Below are positions 1-6,301 of a stretch of 8,271 nucleotides of DNA, piece by piece. The stretch's first letter is position 1. Every line of letters starts with the position of its first letter. The DNA lies in assembly GCA_913041025.1 (NCBI GenBank), contig CAJWGQ010000125.1:1-8271 (forward strand), given 5' to 3'. Both the position numbers and the translations under genes were made by a program. The notes below the pieces were generated by a model. It saw only the letters and a list, made by a program, of their open reading frames with translations, had not been told where the DNA came from and did no database searches. Source of the stretch: an uncultured Gammaproteobacteria bacterium. Its GTDB lineage: Bacteria > Pseudomonadota > Gammaproteobacteria > Pseudomonadales > Azotimanducaceae_A.

Positions 1-584
1 CATTTTCTGTGGTGTGGTTCTGGAAGAGCACCATTGATGCTATTACTTATTCGTAGAAAAGGAGATCGCTTCACATAAAGCATATAAGCGATTGGAATAG
101 TCGGCAGTGCGTAAAAGGCCCAAGGGACTATCCCCCAATGAAACATCGTGTACATATGAGCCCACTCTGCAGACTCATTGCTACCTGGAGAAAGAGCAAA
201 AGGAGGTTCTTGAAGGTAGATGACGGGCTCAACGAATGCCCAACTGACGAGACCAATTCCAATCCCTGCGCTAAACATCATTGCAGCCCAAGAAAGTTCT
301 GAGAATTCGGGCTTGTCTTCGGGCTGACCAAGTTTGACTTGACCATAGCGTCCGAACGCCAGCCAGGCACAGAAGATTAAAGTCACAAATGCCACAAGAG
401 AAAATAGCCAACCAAAATTTGTGGTGACTGCGCTCATCCAATAAGCGGCGATTTCGCCAGCCTGTTGGGGGAATGCCACGAGCGAAATCCCAGCGAGCAA
501 AACCACACACCCAGAAGGGATAAAAACGGCCATGTCTAAACTGGGAGCCTCTGTTGCAGTCTCCCCATGATTAACTTCTGACAT
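1..584 (-). CDS. BCCT family transporter (betaine/carnitine/choline type), N-terminal part, truncated by window edge
   Basis: Reading leftward from the ATG at 584-582, the frame stays open for 194 codons to the window edge. The protein starts MSEVNHGETATEAPSLDM and has hydrophobic segments at about residues 17-37, 55-76, 98-122 and 141-172. The stretch FSAGIGIGLVSWAFVEP (about 104-120) carries the glycine-rich GxGxG motif of BCCT transmembrane helix 3. FHWGIVPWAFYALPTIPIAY (148-167) matches the following conserved BCCT helix. The family consists of inner-membrane, mostly Na+- or H+-coupled or antiport carriers for glycine betaine, choline, carnitine and similar solutes, usually 500-680 residues long, so roughly two thirds is missing. 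GGGAGA ends 2 nt before the ATG (586-591), which supports the start. Only 18 bases separate it from the stop of the sulfotransferase gene, so the two are probably co-transcribed. The substrate and the coupling ion cannot be decided from this part. Confidence 0.9.
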   Translation of the reverse strand, partial: MSEVNHGETATEAPSLDMAVFIPSGCVVLLAGISLVAFPQQAGEIAAYWMSAVTTNFGWLFSLVAFVTLIFCAWLAFGRYGQVKLGQPEDKPEFSELSWAAMMFSAGIGIGLVSWAFVEPVIYLQEPPFALSPGSNESAEWAHMYTMFHWGIVPWAFYALPTIPIAYMLYVKRSPFLRISNSINGALPEPHHRK

Positions 585-602
585 ATTCTCCCAATTCCTT
601 CA

Positions 603-2432
603 TTAAATTGATTTTAGCTCGGTTAAGTAGGACTCGAAATTTTTCCATTGTTCGGAGGACTTGTAAATCGGTTGACGAACCTGTTCAGAGCTCGCCGTCC
701 TTACAGCTCGATCCGTGTTATAAAATTCTAAACATTCTTGCTCAAAATCTAACCCACAATAATCCAGTATTCTCTTAACCTGTGTTTCCAAGTCCTGGAT
801 GACCTCTTCGTGGTCTACTCTCAATACTCGTCCTGGTAGAACGTTATCCCAATGAGACATTAGGCTAATATAGTCTTGATAGTATTGAGACAGGTCCTTT
901 AAGTTATAAGTGAATTCTTGTCCTTCAGCAAACAATTGTTTGAAGCAGCTAAAACAACAGTCCATTGGCTCTCTTCTAGCATCTATGATTTTGGCATTTG
1001 GTAAAATCAGATGGATTAGGCCAATGTGACGAAAGTTATTAGGCATCTTGTCTGTGAAAAAAGCTCTTTTTTGAGTTCGATGAAAGGCAGTTTGAGAAAT
1101 ATACTGTTCACCAAACTTGATAAATTCCTCTTTGGTTAGCTTGTTTAAAATGTCTGGGTAACGAGGGCGATCAGATACGCGTCGCCTTCCCTGTAATTTT
1201 CTCACCAAGGATAGAATATTTGGAAGCTCCAAGGTACCTTCGACCTGAGAATGGGAGGCTAAAATTTGTTCAAGGAGGGTTGATCCTGCTCGAGGTAGCC
1301 CGACGATAAAAATAGGATCTAGCGCCTCCGCTCCAAAGCCCTGTCGGTCGGTAAAAAAAGATCTAGTACAAACTTCCTTTTGCAGTTCGAGTTCGTTTGT
1401 CATTTTTTCCGCGTCGTATCGGCTTTCCGTTTTTTTAAGGGAATTACCCTTTTCGTAGTATTCGAAACTTCGCTCGTATTCGCCTTGATCCTCTAAGGCC
1501 TTCCCTAATGCAAAATAGGTGTGATATTGATCCTCCAGGCTTGTTTCCGGATCTATAGCAACTGCCTCCATAGACTGTATTTGCTTCTTTGAAAACTTGT
1601 AAGTTTTAAGGTTAGCCAGACTCCAGTAAGCATCACCGAAGTCGCCCCTAATTTTGGTGGCAGCTTCGTACGAAGAGATGGCTTTTTTTTGGTCGCCGAT
1701 TGTTTTGTAGGCGTGACCCATGGCCATTTGAAGAGTGGCGTTTTTGGGTTGCTTGGGTAATTCGTTCAGATAAAGTTCTAGTGCATTTTCATATTTTCCT
1801 GCTGCGGCTAGAGCGTTTGCGTAAACCAGTTTGAATGAATTTTGTTCTGGATCGGATGCTTGAATCAGTCTTGCTTGCTCCAACGCGTCGGAGAATTTTT
1901 GTCGACGCTGTAAGACCCCGATGTAGTCCATTCGTACTTGAAGGTTATTGGGCTCGAACTCTAGGGCGCTCTCAAGTAGAAACTCAGCATCGTCCAAAAC
2001 ATGGAGCTTGGCACCGATCAGCGCCAGTAGCCGCATGGCTTCGACATATTTTGGGTGACGTTTGAGATACTCTCTACATAGCCTCTCCGCCTTGAATAGT
2101 TTTCCTTCATATAAAAAGCTAGCGACTGAACGAATTTCAGGAGGCAGCGAATTAAGGCGCTCCAATTCTCTAAGTATTAACTCGTATTGCTCCGACTTGC
2201 CTTGTTTGAGGAATAGCTCAGCAAGGTTTTTCCAGCTGGCCATTAGGGTTGGATTTAAATCGAGTGCTTTCTCATAGGACCTTATTGCAGCTTCCTCAGG
2301 GCCCAGATACCGAGTCAGGTGACCCCGTTCTTGATGAGCCCTTGCATGCCTAGGATAATTTTTAATCAGTGAGGCGACTGTATTCAGGGCTTTTTGAGTA
2401 TTCCCTAGATATCTTTCGCAAACAGCGCGCAA
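603..2432 (-). CDS. TPR-repeat sulfotransferase fusion (start uncertain, probably further upstream)
   Basis: The N-terminal half (about 1-335) is a row of roughly eight or nine TPR-like helical hairpins, for example residues 30-62, 129-162, 197-230 and 300-334. The C-terminal half is a sulfotransferase domain (Sulfotransfer_3-like). DPIFIVGLPRAGSTLLEQIL (372-391) holds the PRAGST 5'-phosphosulfate loop (380-385). TDKMPNN is at 460-466. IIDARREPMDCCFSCF (482-497) holds the arginines and serine expected to bind the 3'-phosphate of PAPS. The family transfers sulfate from PAPS to a hydroxyl or similar acceptor, and the TPRs probably recruit a protein or peptide partner; the acceptor is unknown. 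The coordinates use the only ATG/GTG/TTG-type start in frame, a TTG at 2432-2430 with a poor ribosome-binding site. Coding sequence of the same TPR character (HLEEAKRLLQAGKVPLAYAA and on) continues up to a stop at 2600-2598, so the real start is likely a rare codon upstream. It lies directly behind the receptor gene and 18 bases ahead of the BCCT gene. Confidence 0.88.
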   Translation of the reverse strand: MRAVCERYLGNTQKALNTVASLIKNYPRHARAHQERGHLTRYLGPEEAAIRSYEKALDLNPTLMASWKNLAELFLKQGKSEQYELILRELERLNSLPPEIRSVASFLYEGKLFKAERLCREYLKRHPKYVEAMRLLALIGAKLHVLDDAEFLLESALEFEPNNLQVRMDYIGVLQRRQKFSDALEQARLIQASDPEQNSFKLVYANALAAAGKYENALELYLNELPKQPKNATLQMAMGHAYKTIGDQKKAISSYEAATKIRGDFGDAYWSLANLKTYKFSKKQIQSMEAVAIDPETSLEDQYHTYFALGKALEDQGEYERSFEYYEKGNSLKKTESRYDAEKMTNELELQKEVCTRSFFTDRQGFGAEALDPIFIVGLPRAGSTLLEQILASHSQVEGTLELPNILSLVRKLQGRRRVSDRPRYPDILNKLTKEEFIKFGEQYISQTAFHRTQKRAFFTDKMPNNFRHIGLIHLILPNAKIIDARREPMDCCFSCFKQLFAEGQEFTYNLKDLSQYYQDYISLMSHWDNVLPGRVLRVDHEEVIQDLETQVKRILDYCGLDFEQECLEFYNTDRAVRTASSEQVRQPIYKSSEQWKNFESYLTELKSI

Positions 2433-2577
2433 GTAAAGCCACTCAGGCTTCCGGTTATGCTCGGATTTTAGGGATTCTAGGGCAGCGTAGGCTAGAGGAA
2501 CCTTTCCCGCCTGGAGAAGCCGCTTGGCTTCTTCCAGGTGAGTAGGTTCTAGTTCTTCGTCGTGTTGCTCGGTGCTA

Positions 2578-5025
2578 TCAAAGATCGTACGACACTCTTA
2601 AGCTAAGAGTGAATGGACGATTGGTAGCGATTCTCATCGTATCGTCCTGATCGTTTATGAATAGCTCAGCACGTTCATTTGACATATTTTCGGCAAATAA
2701 TTCTACCTTCCATGACTCTTTGGTCGCACCAATGGAAGCGTCCATCTGGGTATAGTTGTCTTGGCCAACCCGTTTAGCGGCAACCACCGAACTGAAGCTA
2801 GTTGACGCATGTTGAATAGCGCCCATCGCATAGGTGTTCCAACCATTGTCGAGGAACCAGTCATATCGGGCTCTGAGGCTGAACTGGTGATTGGGCGTGA
2901 GCGGTAGCTCGCTACCAACAGGTGCAAGTTCAACTGCCTGACCAAATACCGCTTCTAATTCAGTATTGTTGAATGAGAATCCACCGAACAAAGTCAGATT
3001 TTCGTTAGGTTTGTAGATTATGTCACCTTCAATACCTTTAATGGATGCATCAGCTGCATTCTCTACAAAAGTGAGAATCGACACGTTTTGTGGGTCGAAT
3101 CGTGTGACCTGCATGTCAGTCCAGTCCACATAGTAGGCGCTACCGTTAAATCTCATAGCACCATCCATTAATGTCATCTTCCAACCTAGCTCATAGTTTT
3201 GAACATCGTCTGATTCGTATGTTGAGCTAACCGTCGGGTATTCAGGGTTCGTGGCAGCAATGCCTCCTCCTCTGTTCCAGCCTCCAGGTCTGAAACCTTC
3301 GGAGTAGGTTCCGTAAAGTAGCACGTCGTCGTTAAATTTATAGTTTGCAGTAAACTTAACAATAACGTCGTCCAACTCTAAAGGCTCTGAAGTATGACCA
3401 CCAGATATATCGTAGTCTCGACCTCGATCTTTGTTGACCACTCCATTTGTTTCTGGAGATCCTCGGAAAATTCCATCTCCAAAATTAGATGAGCCTTCAA
3501 AGTCGATCTCCATGTCGTAATAACGCAAACCAACTATTAGCTCAAGATTATCTGTAAAGTCATAAGAGACCTCTCCAAAGATCGCCATCTGCTCTTCCAT
3601 TCTCCTGACGTCATTGAAGAACGCGACATTTGATCCGCGAGCATTTGGATTAACCTTTGCTGCCGTAGACATGGGCAAATTGGGTACAAAACCGAGGGAC
3701 TCTATGGCGGCGTAGTGATAATCGTCTTGGGTTTCTAGCTGAAAATCATCGTAGAAAAACCCAGCGGTAACTCGGACTTTTTGATCTTGAGGCGTGCTGA
3801 TTCTTACCTCATGTGTGTTTCTTTCATGGGTTTGATAGATTACCGCTCCTTTGACAGGGTCTCGGCATTCGCGACCGCCTGGGGTCACATATCCTGCATC
3901 CGGATCAAGTCCGTAGCTCGTAATGTAAGCTGGATTTGAGTAGGTGCAAGTATAGTAAGCGATGTAGCCGCCTGAATTATTGTACCCGGTATAGTCGACG
4001 CTTTGCTCAATTTCGCGATCGAGGTAGCCTCCTGTATAAACCACATCTAACGCACCTAGTCTGCCAGTCAGTGTCCATGTCGTTAGACCGAATTCGTCGT
4101 CAAGCGTATCAGGAAAGAATCTGGTCGCTTGAAGATCGCCAACTTCAGGGTCGTAATCAAATACGCCATCAGCTCTAAGCTCTTGCTCTGTGTGCTGCAA
4201 AAGGACGTCCCAATCTTCATTAATCATGCCCCTGGCACTGAATCGACCTCCTCGGTATTTGGCATCATTAAAATCTTCTTCAACTAAAGCGGTATTATCA
4301 GCCGTATCATATTTGACTGCAGTGCCCGCCAAGGACGCTGGGTTTACAGCCGGATCGGTTGTGAAAGTCCCGGGCACGTTATCAATGTAGCCGCCCTCTT
4401 CTGCAGAGTACATTGCTGCTCTGAGAGCAATCCGGTCATTCACTGGAATATTGATGAACGTTTCTACTGTTTCACTTTCTTCGCCATACTCAGTGGTCGA
4501 AATACTAAGATCGACGCCGATATCAAAGCCATCAAACTCAGGCTTATTGGTGATTAAGCGAATCGTTCCAGCCTGGCTGCTTGCACCAAACAAGGTTCCT
4601 TGAGGTCCCGCAAGAACCTCCACGCGCTGAACATCTGTTGCATATAGATCTAAGTTTCTGGCCGGCGCAGTCACTGGTTGTTCATCCAAATACATTGCGA
4701 CGTTTGGAGCTGTTCCTTGTGCTCCTGACAACAGCACGGTAATCGGCTCGATCGCCATTCCACGGATATAGGCTGTATTTTGTCCCGGACCTCTCCCTCC
4801 TGCGGTGACGTTAGGCAGGTACCTGATATAGTCTTCGAAATTTCCAATGGCCAGATCTTCAAGCGTGTCTTCCGTTATTGCCTGAACAGCAACTGGAATA
4901 TCTTGTGTTGAAGATGCTCTCTTAGTAGCTGTTACCACAACCTCTTCGATCTCCGTGGCTGCTGTGGCTCCCGTGGTAGCAAGTACCGAAATAATGGCAG
5001 CAGATAGTTTTTTTCTTTCGAACAT
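2578..5025 (-). CDS. TonB-dependent outer-membrane receptor
   Basis: An 815-residue TonB-dependent receptor. A signal peptide (about 1-22, MFERKKLSAAIISVLATTGA then TA/A) is followed by EEVVVTATKR (27-36), the TonB-box region. The plug domain runs to about 160, with YLDEQPV (112-118) and RVEVLAGPQGTLFGAS (134-149). The rest is the beta-barrel, including YGTYSEGFRPGG (571-582), typical of a large subgroup found in sphingomonads and marine Gammaproteobacteria, and it ends in an aromatic-rich strand (SLRVSYDL). Such receptors import siderophores, vitamin B12, glycans or other large or scarce ligands using TonB-ExbBD energy. The ligand cannot be read from the sequence. Cys360 and Cys387 bracket a long, probably surface-exposed loop and could form a disulfide. 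Start: ATG at 5025 with a strong AGGGGG at 5030-5035, 4 nt upstream. It is the first gene of a probable operon with the sulfotransferase and the BCCT transporter. Confidence 0.95.
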   Translation of the reverse strand: MFERKKLSAAIISVLATTGATAATEIEEVVVTATKRASSTQDIPVAVQAITEDTLEDLAIGNFEDYIRYLPNVTAGGRGPGQNTAYIRGMAIEPITVLLSGAQGTAPNVAMYLDEQPVTAPARNLDLYATDVQRVEVLAGPQGTLFGASSQAGTIRLITNKPEFDGFDIGVDLSISTTEYGEESETVETFINIPVNDRIALRAAMYSAEEGGYIDNVPGTFTTDPAVNPASLAGTAVKYDTADNTALVEEDFNDAKYRGGRFSARGMINEDWDVLLQHTEQELRADGVFDYDPEVGDLQATRFFPDTLDDEFGLTTWTLTGRLGALDVVYTGGYLDREIEQSVDYTGYNNSGGYIAYYTCTYSNPAYITSYGLDPDAGYVTPGGRECRDPVKGAVIYQTHERNTHEVRISTPQDQKVRVTAGFFYDDFQLETQDDYHYAAIESLGFVPNLPMSTAAKVNPNARGSNVAFFNDVRRMEEQMAIFGEVSYDFTDNLELIVGLRYYDMEIDFEGSSNFGDGIFRGSPETNGVVNKDRGRDYDISGGHTSEPLELDDVIVKFTANYKFNDDVLLYGTYSEGFRPGGWNRGGGIAATNPEYPTVSSTYESDDVQNYELGWKMTLMDGAMRFNGSAYYVDWTDMQVTRFDPQNVSILTFVENAADASIKGIEGDIIYKPNENLTLFGGFSFNNTELEAVFGQAVELAPVGSELPLTPNHQFSLRARYDWFLDNGWNTYAMGAIQHASTSFSSVVAAKRVGQDNYTQMDASIGATKESWKVELFAENMSNERAELFINDQDDTMRIATNRPFTLSLRVSYDL

Positions 5026-5091
5026 AATACCCCCTAGGTGGATTCGAAATTATTTGTGTTTTTGATTTGGTTGATCAATCTCTCCAAGACA

Positions 5092-5120
5092 ACTATAGAG
5101 CATTTTAAAACAAATGTTTA
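5092..5120 (-). promoter_or_regulatory. Candidate sigma-70-like promoter for the TonB receptor operon
   Basis: On the minus strand TAAACA (5120-5115) and TATAGT (5097-5092) are separated by exactly 17 bases. They match the -35 and -10 consensus at four and five of six positions. The transcript would start near 5085 and have a leader of about 60 bases, which includes the palindrome TTGATCAA (5071-5078). No Fur-box-like 19-mer was recognised. This is a visual match only. Confidence 0.35.
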
Positions 5121-5180
5121 CCCTGCGATCTTGGGTCATAGGTTGTTTGCCTCGGTCTGACACAAAATAGTGGGTTATCA

Positions 5181-5216
5181 GCGATTGGGCCATTTATATC
5201 TTTGCAGCTCAATCGC
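5181..5216. repeat. 10-bp inverted repeat in the divergent intergenic region
   Basis: GCGATTGGGC (5181-5190) is matched by GCTCAATCGC (5207-5216): nine Watson-Crick pairs and one G-T pair, around a 16-base AT-rich spacer. It lies upstream of both the leftward receptor operon and the rightward small gene. It could be an operator for a dimeric regulator or, if transcribed, a stem-loop. No run of T follows on either strand, so a simple intrinsic terminator is unlikely. Confidence 0.5.
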
Positions 5217-5245
5217 AAGCTTGGAGTTTGTATCTTGCCTGTGAA

Positions 5246-5275
5246 TTGTGCTTGCGCACAAAGATAGGTTAGAGT
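5246..5275 (+). promoter_or_regulatory. Weak candidate promoter overlapping an inverted repeat, upstream of the small exported protein gene
   Basis: TTGTGC (5246-5251) and TAGAGT (5270-5275) are spaced by 18 bases and could be -35 and -10 elements, giving a short leader of about 18 bases before the ATG at 5300. TTGTGC also forms an inverted repeat with GCACAA (5256-5261) across a 4-base spacer, so a regulator bound there would cover the -35. Both matches are modest, and other promoter positions are possible. Confidence 0.22.
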
Positions 5276-5299
5276 CTACGCTTTTGCGATGAGACTGAG

Positions 5300-5689
5300 A
5301 TGAAATCTATAAACTGCGCGATTGTATCTCTGTTCGGTCTGCTGCTGATTTTGAATATGGAGTCAGCGGCTGCTGAGTTTTCTGGTGAAAACAGAAAGAA
5401 CCGTGGACACGACACGTTAATTAAAATGGATGTTGATGCTCGGAACAGAAAGCTTGCGGATACCGTTGAGAAAACTGGCAAAGTATGTCCAAAAGGGATG
5501 AAAACCTATTTTCAGGGGTTTGACTCTAGCTCAAAGGCTTACTGGAATGTTCGCTGTCGGCGTGGAGACTATCTGTTGCTGTTTCCGCGTGATAGGAATG
5601 AAGGGATAGGGATAGTAGGTTGCGACGTGGTGGAGAAAGCTGGTTATCCCTGCTGGGAAAGAAACGATCAACTTACTTATTCTTATTGA
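5300..5689 (+). CDS. Small exported four-cysteine protein of unknown function
   Basis: A 129-residue protein. The first about 25 residues (MKSINCAIVSLFGLLLILNM then ESAAA) form a signal peptide with a likely AAA/E cleavage, so the mature protein is about 104 residues and periplasmic or secreted. The mature part has four cysteines (63, 86, 108, 118), which suggests two disulfides. Its core is AYWNVRCRRGDYLLLFPRD followed by GCDVVEKAGYPCWE. This resembles a widespread, poorly characterised proteobacterial pattern of the form 'AYWxVxC.DG..Y......C......C(F/W)', recalled from general familiarity and not searched. A polar, basic linker (about 27-60) precedes it. The ribosome-binding site before the ATG is weak (GAGACTGAG). 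The VOC gene begins 26 bases after its stop on the same strand, so the two may share a transcript, although no shared function is evident. Confidence 0.75.
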   Translation: MKSINCAIVSLFGLLLILNMESAAAEFSGENRKNRGHDTLIKMDVDARNRKLADTVEKTGKVCPKGMKTYFQGFDSSSKAYWNVRCRRGDYLLLFPRDRNEGIGIVGCDVVEKAGYPCWERNDQLTYSY

Positions 5690-5715
5690 TTTTCACACAG
5701 TATTTAGGGGGTTAA

Positions 5716-6099
5716 ATGGCTTTAACAGATGTCCATCACGTAGTGATTAGAGTTGAAGATTTTGATTCATCGGTCAAAAACTGGGAATCAATATTAGGTA
5801 ACGCTGTAAGTCGAGTCGATCAGAATCAGGATTTAGGGATAAAACAAGCCTTTTTTGATCTGCCAGGCGGCGGTTTTATAGAAATCGTTTCGCCGACTGA
5901 CTCTGAAGGAGCGGTAGGAAAAGCCATTGCTAGTCGAGGGGAGGGTATCCACACTTTGTCGATGAGTGTTGATAAAATGGACGAAACTATAGAGTCGCTT
6001 AAGGAATCGGGCGTGCAGCTGATAGGAGAGGGAGGCCCCCAGGTATTTATTCATCCGAAATCTGCAAACGGAGTCCTTGTCCAGTTATCGGTTAAGTAG
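5716..6099 (+). CDS. VOC-superfamily protein, methylmalonyl-CoA epimerase/glyoxalase-like
   Basis: A 127-residue single-chain VOC (vicinal oxygen chelate) protein built from two beta-alpha-beta-beta-beta modules. The opening VHHVVIRVEDFDSSVKNW and the ending FIHPKSANGVLVQL are the hallmark ends of methylmalonyl-CoA epimerase-like proteins. Expected metal ligands are His8, Glu56 (GGFIEIVSP), His79 (GEGIHTLSM) and the residue in the final GVLVxL motif. That last ligand is normally glutamate but is Gln123 here, so metal binding or reaction may differ from true epimerases. The overall length is slightly short for an epimerase (about 135-150). A strong AGGGGG (5706-5711) lies 4 nt before the ATG, which supports the start. 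It sits between the small exported protein and the infC promoter. No propionate or methylmalonyl-CoA mutase genes are nearby, so the exact reaction is left open. Confidence 0.87.
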   Translation: MALTDVHHVVIRVEDFDSSVKNWESILGNAVSRVDQNQDLGIKQAFFDLPGGGFIEIVSPTDSEGAVGKAIASRGEGIHTLSMSVDKMDETIESLKESGVQLIGEGGPQVFIHPKSANGVLVQLSVK

Positions 6100-6134
6100 T
6101 GTTAACTTAAGGCATTTATTTAGATATCAAGCTA

Positions 6135-6163
6135 TTGAAGCATTTACGATAGAGCATTAGAAT
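6135..6163 (+). promoter_or_regulatory. Promoter of the infC-rpmI-rplT-pheS operon, GC-rich discriminator
   Basis: TTGAAG (6135-6140), a 17-base spacer and TAGAAT (6158-6163) make a good sigma-70-type promoter (four of six and five of six consensus bases), with AT-rich sequence upstream (about 6112-6134) that could act as an UP element. Bases 6164-6176 just after the -10 are almost all G or C, the kind of discriminator linked to ppGpp/DksA control of ribosomal promoters. The leader before the infC ATT would be about 110 bases. Confidence 0.55.
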
Positions 6164-6193
6164 GCGCGGTCCGGCGATATAGAGGGTATCTCC

Positions 6194-6301
6194 ATGGTAT
6201 CGTTGGGCAAGAAAGTAAGCATAAATAAAAATTTACACTTAGGAGAGAGCTATCCGGTTACATATAGGGGGAGCGTCAGATTAAAAAGTCTAAAAAGGTA
6301 G
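6194..6301 (+). other. Possible 35-codon leader ORF overlapping the infC start
   Basis: An ATG at 6194, with GAGGG (6182-6186) 7 nt upstream, opens a frame of 35 codons (MVSLGKKVSINKNLHLGE and on) that ends at TAG 6299-6301. This frame runs through the infC Shine-Dalgarno and the ATT start and overlaps the infC coding sequence by 22 bases in a different frame. It could be a translated leader affecting infC initiation or simply a chance ORF. There is no homology evidence. Confidence 0.2.
6266..6282 (+). promoter_or_regulatory. Shine-Dalgarno and ATT start codon of infC
   Basis: AGGGGGAG (6266-6273) lies 6 nt before ATT (6280-6282). An in-frame TAG at 6265-6267 rules out any start further upstream, and no ATG, GTG or TTG occurs in frame until the TTG at 6346, which lies inside conserved IF3 sequence. 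The ATT is therefore the start by elimination. AUU initiation is the known basis of IF3 autoregulation in enteric bacteria, because IF3 rejects non-canonical start codons. Confidence 0.85.

Noticed and set aside
1835..2277. Two plus-strand open frames inside the TPR-sulfotransferase gene
   Set aside because: They are antisense shadows of well-supported TPR coding sequence and have low-complexity or atypical protein composition.
5071..5078. Palindrome TTGATCAA in the receptor leader as an operator
   Set aside because: An 8-bp palindrome is common by chance and its flanks do not extend it. It is mentioned only as part of the leader.
5269..5481. Minus-strand open frame of 70 codons across the start of the small exported protein gene
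   Set aside because: It is antisense to a gene with a clear signal peptide and cysteine pattern, has no convincing ribosome-binding site, and its sequence has no recognisable domain.
6092..6110. Inverted repeat TTAAGT-N7-ACTTAA over the stop codon of the VOC gene, considered as a terminator
   Set aside because: The 6-bp stem contains almost only A-T pairs and no uninterrupted T-run follows, so it does not meet the pattern of an intrinsic terminator.
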